Origin: UBA4644 sp034933145
GTDB taxonomy: Bacteria; Bacillota; Clostridia; Oscillospirales; Butyricicoccaceae
Reading direction: 5' to 3'
Length of the DNA stretch: 17,710 nt
NCBI GenBank assembly: GCA_034933145.1
Contig: JAYFOA010000093.1
Location: forward strand, 1 to 17,710
In this document: positions 14,191-17,710 of the stretch, one piece after another
How positions within the stretch are numbered: the stretch's first letter is position 1
Layout: each line of letters begins with the position of its first letter
The notes under the pieces: generated by a model
What the model saw: the letters and a program-made list of their open reading frames with translations, nothing else
Told to the model about the DNA's origin: nothing
Database searches by the model: none
Translations under genes and position numbers: made by a program

Positions 14191-14964
14191 ATGATGATTG
14201 ACGACCATATGGTGATGGATTATCTGTGCGGCAGGAACATGGAAGCCTATCGGGACTGTTGGATTTTTCATTCGTTTGGAAACGGCAGTATATTTGAGCT
14301 GCCGGATCAACGGCACAGGGCGCGGGCGGCAAAGCTGCAGGACCAGCTGAAGGCGCAGCTCCTCAACTTTCAGCCGCGCAGCAGCACCGTCATAAAGATG
14401 CTGTTCCCCAATTTCGATCGGATCGCCGCTCAATGTACGGTTCTGCTCGTGGTTGGATTTCCCGCTCCGTATGATGCGGTGACATTGGAGCATGACGGAA
14501 AAGAGTATGTCATTTTTGACTTGCTTCGGGTTGGGGAGGACGCCGCAAACGCGGAGGATCGCTGCCGGAAGCTGCTGACACACGAGCTGATTCATCTGTG
14601 CCTGCATGAATATTACCCTGTTCCGGAAGGCCTTTCCTACTTGGAAGCTTTAAGCTATACCGCGTTTGATGAAGGCTTTGCGCATGCGCTGTCGTATGGC
14701 GTGGATCTGTCGGAACCGGTCTTTAATGATTTCCTGTCAGGGAAACTGGATACGGCAAAAGAAACACTGCGCCGCGCCGTCGGGGAAACCGACCCGGGCC
14801 AGCAGGCGCAATACAGAAAGGCGGCAGACACGGGCAGCTATTGGGACAAGTTCGCTTCCATCGCAGGGAAGCTGTACATATTAAAGAATATCGGCACGGT
14901 GGAAAAAACGTTTTATCACGGCTGGTATGATTTTGCGGATAAAATCCTTTTGCCGCAGGAATGA
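14191..14964 (+). CDS. Putative zinc metallopeptidase with HELIH motif
   Basis: About 257 aa from the ATG at 14191, supported by a GAGG 7 bases upstream; the open frame reaches back to an ATG at 14095, giving 289 aa with no ribosome site. Counting from 14095, LLTHELIHLCLH contains the zinc motif with His163, Glu164 and His167, and FDEGFAHALSY supplies Glu193 as a plausible third ligand, the gluzincin spacing. This resembles the DUF2268-like group of predicted Zn-dependent proteases. No signal peptide is seen, so it is probably cytosolic; the substrate is unknown. It sits behind leader copy 4 and 22 bp before the NERD gene, with no terminator between, so the two are likely co-transcribed. The family call rests on the motif and overall pattern. 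Confidence 0.72.
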   Translation: MMIDDHMVMDYLCGRNMEAYRDCWIFHSFGNGSIFELPDQRHRARAAKLQDQLKAQLLNFQPRSSTVIKMLFPNFDRIAAQCTVLLVVGFPAPYDAVTLEHDGKEYVIFDLLRVGEDAANAEDRCRKLLTHELIHLCLHEYYPVPEGLSYLEALSYTAFDEGFAHALSYGVDLSEPVFNDFLSGKLDTAKETLRRAVGETDPGQQAQYRKAADTGSYWDKFASIAGKLYILKNIGTVEKTFYHGWYDFADKILLPQE

Positions 14965-14986
14965 AACAGAAAAGCAGGAGAGATCC

Positions 14987-15964
14987 ATGGGACTTTTTGA
15001 CAAGATCAAAGAACCGGTGATCCTGAAGGAAGACAGCGAGGCAAACGAGCGGCTCCATGCGATGGAGCAGCTTTTGGCCGCCACGGAAGACCCCAAAATC
15101 AAGGCGGCGCTGGAAAGCGACATGGCGGCGGTAAAGGCCGGGATCTCCGGCGAGGACGCCGTTCTCTTTGAGCTGAAAAACAGCCATATTCCCATGTTTG
15201 TGCTGCATGATCTGTATCTGAAATACGACGATCTTTCCGCCCAGATCGATTATCTGATCGTCACCCGGCACCGCAATTTTGTTGTGGAGTGCAAAAACCT
15301 CTACGGCAACATCACGGTGAACAACAACGGGGATTTTGTCCGCAGTCTGGGGAACCGGAAGGAAGGCATCTATTCCCCCATTACGCAGAATCGAAGGCAT
15401 CTGGAGCTCATCCGGCAAATGCGCGCCGCGGAAAAGAAAAGCGCCCTGACCCGGTCTCTCTTTGAAAAGTACTTCTATGACAATTACCGCTCCGTCGCCG
15501 TGCTCGCCAACCCCAAAACCGTCCTGAACGTCAAGTATGCCTCCCAAGAAATCAAAAATCAGGTGATCCGCGCCGACCAGCTCAGCGAATACATACGAAA
15601 AGTCAACGGGGAAAAGGACGCCGCGGACGTAAGCGAGAGCAACATGGAGCAGCTGGCGTGGTTCTTTTACCTGCGGCATCAGCCGTGCCCAACCGATTAT
15701 CTGGACAAGTACAGGCCGAACGCCCCGGCGGAACCGGCGAAAACACCGGCGGAAGCGCCGACGGCAGCGCCGGCAGAAAAGGCGGCGGAAGTGCCGCCGC
15801 CCCCGCCCGCGGAAGACAGCGGCGGGGCTCCCCGATGCCCCAAATGCGGGGCCCCGATGGTCCGGCGGAAAGCAGCCCGGGGGAAAAATGCCGGGCAGGA
15901 GTTCTGGGGCTGCGCCAATTATCCGAGGTGCCGGGGGATCATTGAGATCACGCAGGCAGAATAG
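14987..15964 (+). CDS. NERD-domain nuclease-like protein with C4 topoisomerase zinc finger
   Basis: 325 aa from ATG 14987, chosen for AGGAGA 8 bases upstream. Residues ~50-180 form a NERD domain: GISGEDAVLFELKN, then AQIDYLIV with Asp88, then FVVECKN with Glu101 and Lys103, the D...ExK nuclease-fold residues, and GNITVNNNGDF. A linker of ~35 residues is Ala/Pro/Glu-rich. The C terminus (~283-318) is a topoisomerase-I-type C4 zinc finger: CPKCGAPMV, then QEFWGCANYPRC. This combination is widespread in Firmicutes and implies DNA binding or processing; the exact role is not established. It probably shares a transcript with the HELIH protein upstream. No terminator is clear after the stop. Confidence 0.9.
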   Translation: MGLFDKIKEPVILKEDSEANERLHAMEQLLAATEDPKIKAALESDMAAVKAGISGEDAVLFELKNSHIPMFVLHDLYLKYDDLSAQIDYLIVTRHRNFVVECKNLYGNITVNNNGDFVRSLGNRKEGIYSPITQNRRHLELIRQMRAAEKKSALTRSLFEKYFYDNYRSVAVLANPKTVLNVKYASQEIKNQVIRADQLSEYIRKVNGEKDAADVSESNMEQLAWFFYLRHQPCPTDYLDKYRPNAPAEPAKTPAEAPTAAPAEKAAEVPPPPPAEDSGGAPRCPKCGAPMVRRKAARGKNAGQEFWGCANYPRCRGIIEITQAE

Positions 15965-16118
15965 GCGCCTGCGCGGCCCGGTTCCGGACGTCCCGGCCGG
16001 CGCTGCTTCTTGCGCGCAACCTGAAGTTGCGCATCTGTGAAAAAAAGAACATGCAAATTGGTGTAATTCCCATTTCAGGTCGGTTATGATGAATGCATTA
16101 CGAAAGGGGGACGACCCA

Positions 16119-16808
16119 ATGAGTTTTGGCACAAATCTGCAGTTCCTGAGAAAAATGCATCGGGGAATGACGCAGGAAGAGCTGGCGGAAAAGCTGTGTG
16201 TTTCGAGGCAGACCGTCTCGAAATGGGAGGTGGAATCCGCTTTCCCGGAGATGGAAAAAGCGATGGCGCTGTGCAAGATGTTTTCCTGCTCTCTGGACGA
16301 TCTGCTGATGGGAAGCATCAGCTCGGACAATGAAGCCTATGGGAACATCCGGATCGAAAGCGTGCCGCCGCTTCGGTATCTCCCGTATGCGGTCATCAGC
16401 AGCGACCCGGAAACCGATGCCATCCGGCATATGCGGGATTGGGCGGAAGCCAACGGCATCGCGCAGCCCGAGCTGATCGGATGGGATTTCCCGTTTCTGT
16501 CGCAGGAGCAGATCAACGTATATCATATGCACGGATACGCCGCGGCGTGCATCCTGCCGGAAGATTTCCAGGCGGACGGTGCGGGCGTATTCGCGCAGGC
16601 AGCGCAGAAATACGCGGCGATCACGATTCAAAATCCCTTTGTCAACCCGTTTGCCCTGATCCCGAACGCATATAAGACCCTTATGCGCTATATGACCGTC
16701 AACGGCCTGCGCCATAAGGAGAGCAAAGACATCCTGCCCTGCTTTGAAAAGGTATACGACAAAGACGGCGTTCCCTATATGGATGTATGGATCGCTGTCG
16801 AGGCATAG
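16119..16808 (+). CDS. XRE-type regulator with GyrI-like effector-binding domain
   Basis: 229 aa. AAAGGGGG at 16103-16110 supports ATG 16119 over an in-frame ATG at 16086. Residues ~5-60 are a Cro/C1-type helix-turn-helix (MTQEELAEKLCVSRQTVSKWE recognition region). Residues ~75-229 resemble the GyrI-like/AraC effector-binding fold (PPLRYLPYAVIS, GWDFPFLS, HGYAAACILPED, PYMDVWIAVE), which senses small molecules. The gene has a private terminator. In the 155 bp upstream, the palindrome TTGCGCGCAA (16010-16019) and a nearby GTTGCGCA could be its operator, but this is weak. Targets are unknown. Confidence 0.85.
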   Translation: MSFGTNLQFLRKMHRGMTQEELAEKLCVSRQTVSKWEVESAFPEMEKAMALCKMFSCSLDDLLMGSISSDNEAYGNIRIESVPPLRYLPYAVISSDPETDAIRHMRDWAEANGIAQPELIGWDFPFLSQEQINVYHMHGYAAACILPEDFQADGAGVFAQAAQKYAAITIQNPFVNPFALIPNAYKTLMRYMTVNGLRHKESKDILPCFEKVYDKDGVPYMDVWIAVEA

Positions 16809-16882
16809 TCCGCACAGGCGAAAGCCTACTACATACGCGCTGCGCGCTGCAAGCCGCGAACGGTTCCGATCGTTCCGCGGCA

Positions 16883-16929
16883 GCGGCCGTCCGGCCAGGA
16901 GGGGGAGCCGGACGGCCGCTTTTCTTTTG
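16883..16929 (+). terminator. Intrinsic terminator of the XRE/GyrI-like gene
   Basis: A perfect 13-bp stem, GCGGCCGTCCGGC (16883-16895) with GCCGGACGGCCGC (16907-16919), an 11-nt loop and TTTTCTTTT. A second, imperfect GC hairpin around CCGCGAACG/CGTTCCGCGG (about 16855-16881) precedes it. Confidence 0.92.
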
Positions 16930-16966
16930 CCCGGACAAAGCCTGCCCCCGCGGGGAAAGCTTTTTT

Positions 16967-17041
16967 GCAAAGAAAACTTTGCAAATTATGTTGACAAGTA
17001 AACTTGGCGGCATTATACTAAGACTGCAAAGATAACTTGGC
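16967..17041 (+). promoter_or_regulatory. Three 16-bp inverted-repeat operators
   Basis: GCAAAGAAAACTTTGC (16967-16982, a perfect 6-4-6 palindrome), GACAAGTAAACTTGGC (16993-17008) and GCAAAGATAACTTGGC (17026-17041). All share the form RCAAAG-N4-CTTGGC or close to it. Their centres are 26 and 33 bp apart. The first lies upstream of the promoter, the second covers the -35 box and spacer, the third lies just past the start. The likely ligand is the XRE protein at 17389-17598, giving autorepression. Confidence 0.7.
16991..17019 (+). promoter_or_regulatory. Consensus sigma-A promoter of the membrane protein/XRE pair
   Basis: TTGACA (16991-16996), 17-bp spacer, TATACT (17014-17019). Expected start near 17026, inside the third operator. 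This is the strongest promoter match in the right half of the window. Confidence 0.87.
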
Positions 17042-17063
17042 AAAACGGATCGGAGGCTTTGGA

Positions 17064-17384
17064 ATGGACAAAGAAGAGATTCTGGCAAAGAGCCGGAAAG
17101 AAAACAAGAACATGGATGAGCGGGAAGCGAGCGCCGCGGCGGCCGCGGGGAAGCTGGCGGCGCAGATCGGCATGCTCGTCTGCTGCGTGATCGCGGTTTT
17201 GGAGGTGACGGTCACCGGCCACCTGAGCTATGCAAGCTGGATGATTTATTTCAGCATTCTCGGGACGATGTTCATCGTCAAATATATCAAGCTGAAAGAG
17301 CGCCATGAGCTGTGGGTCGGGATTCTGTACTGCGTGCTTTTTGTGATGTTCACCGTGCTGTTCGTTACGCATCTGCTGGGGTAA
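17064..17384 (+). CDS. DUF6442-like small membrane protein
   Basis: 106 aa from ATG 17064, with CGGAGG 9 bases upstream. A charged N terminus (EEILAKSRKENKNMDERE) is followed by three predicted membrane helices at about 32-50, 55-74 and 84-103 (LVCCVIAVLEV, WMIYFSILGTMFIVKYI, ILYCVLFVMFTVLFV). The N-terminal SRKENKN...DERE and the FIVKYIKLKERHEL segment match the small Firmicute family I know as DUF6442, usually paired with a short XRE regulator, as here. It is the first gene of a two-gene operon with a 4-bp gap. Function is unknown. Confidence 0.82.
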   Translation: MDKEEILAKSRKENKNMDEREASAAAAAGKLAAQIGMLVCCVIAVLEVTVTGHLSYASWMIYFSILGTMFIVKYIKLKERHELWVGILYCVLFVMFTVLFVTHLLG

Positions 17385-17388
17385 TGCG

Positions 17389-17598
17389 ATGACGGAAGAA
17401 CTGATACTGAAAAATCGGCTGAAGGATGTGCGGGCCGAGAAAAAGCTCTCTCAGACGCAGCTGGCCGAAATGGTCGGCGTTTCCCGAAACACCATCAGCT
17501 CGATCGAAACCGGGCAGTTCAGCCCGACGGCAAAGCTCGCGCTGATCCTCTGCATCGCGCTGGAAAAAAAGTTTGAGGATCTGTTTTATTTTGAATAG
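17389..17598 (+). CDS. Short XRE-family transcriptional regulator
   Basis: 69 aa, essentially one Cro/C1-type helix-turn-helix: LKDVRAEKKLSQTQLAEMVG, then VSRNTISSIETG and the closing LALILCIALEKKFEDLFYFE typical of the YozG/HTH-only group. It starts 4 bases after the DUF6442-like gene and is translationally coupled to it. It is the best candidate for binding the three operators ahead of the pair. Confidence 0.9.
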   Translation: MTEELILKNRLKDVRAEKKLSQTQLAEMVGVSRNTISSIETGQFSPTAKLALILCIALEKKFEDLFYFE

Positions 17599-17670
17599 GC
17601 CAGGGGCCCCGAGGCGGGCGCAGAAAGAAAACGGCGGCTGCCGTAACCATGAGATAACAGAGGGAGCACT

Positions 17671-17710
17671 ATGAAAATCCTGTTGATCAGCGGAACCAAC
17701 CACAAGGGCA
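17671..17710 (+). CDS. Start of a flavodoxin/NADPH-dependent FMN reductase-like gene (partial)
   Basis: Only 13 codons are in the window: MKILLISGTNHKG. A beta strand running into SGTNHKG is the usual start of NADPH-dependent FMN reductase-like flavoproteins. AGAGGGAG lies 5-12 bases upstream. The product name is tentative because the rest is outside. Confidence 0.6.
   Translation, partial: MKILLISGTNHKG

Noticed and set aside
14723..16330. 535-aa open frame on the minus strand across the NERD gene
   Set aside because: It spans three real plus-strand genes, has Arg/Pro/Gly-rich nonsense composition and no start signal.
1..17710. Diversity-generating retroelement or retron
   Set aside because: No reverse transcriptase motif (such as YxDD) is seen in any plausible protein, so the inverted and structured repeats are not explained this way.

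Overview
The window looks like a chromosomal segment of a fairly GC-rich Clostridia-type Firmicute, probably a gut Oscillospirales/Ruminococcaceae-like organism. This is inferred from the type of phage portal protein, the strong GGAGG ribosome sites, the TTGACA/TATAAT promoters, and the XRE plus DUF6442-type membrane gene pairing. No rRNA or tRNA anchors the taxonomy.

Layout. Positions 1-2021 are the tail of a phage morphogenesis module: a portal protein, open at the left edge, overlapping a Prp-type cysteine protease. The phage module stops there. No scaffold or capsid gene follows. Positions 2022-14090 are an accessory 'island' of single genes separated by a multi-copy composite intergenic repeat. 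The genes are a 1250-aa nuclease-STAND ATPase (visibly AT-rich), a metallophosphoesterase (the only minus-strand gene), a nucleoside phosphorylase, a small membrane zinc-ribbon protein, a frameshifted membrane protein, a membrane-anchored Ig-like protein and an S41 peptidase. Positions 14191-17710 are a denser, repeat-free stretch: an HExxH protein and a NERD/zinc-finger protein in one likely operon, an XRE/GyrI-like regulator, a DUF6442-like membrane protein with a second XRE regulator, and the start of a flavin reductase-like gene.

The most unusual feature is the composite repeat. It is built from several hairpin modules: HP1, HP2, a 'B' block, a 'C' block and the 20-bp palindrome 'D'. Several of its stems keep their pairing while changing sequence between copies. 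At three places (near 2500, 11830 and 13870) the repeat ends in a strong intrinsic terminator. About 5-25 bp later comes a promoter with the same geometry each time (TTGCYA, 17 bp, TATAAT) and then a conserved ~110-nt leader. In two copies this leader ends in its own terminator-like hairpin. A fourth, promoterless copy of the leader end lies downstream of the STAND gene, so that gene is bracketed by near-identical 72-bp direct repeats. Each full unit therefore closes transcription of the previous gene and opens a new one before the next, giving an array of self-contained gene cassettes. The role of the RNA and how the array forms are not known from the sequence.

The right-hand regulator block has its own clear logic: a consensus promoter with three related 16-bp inverted-repeat operators before the membrane protein/XRE pair.
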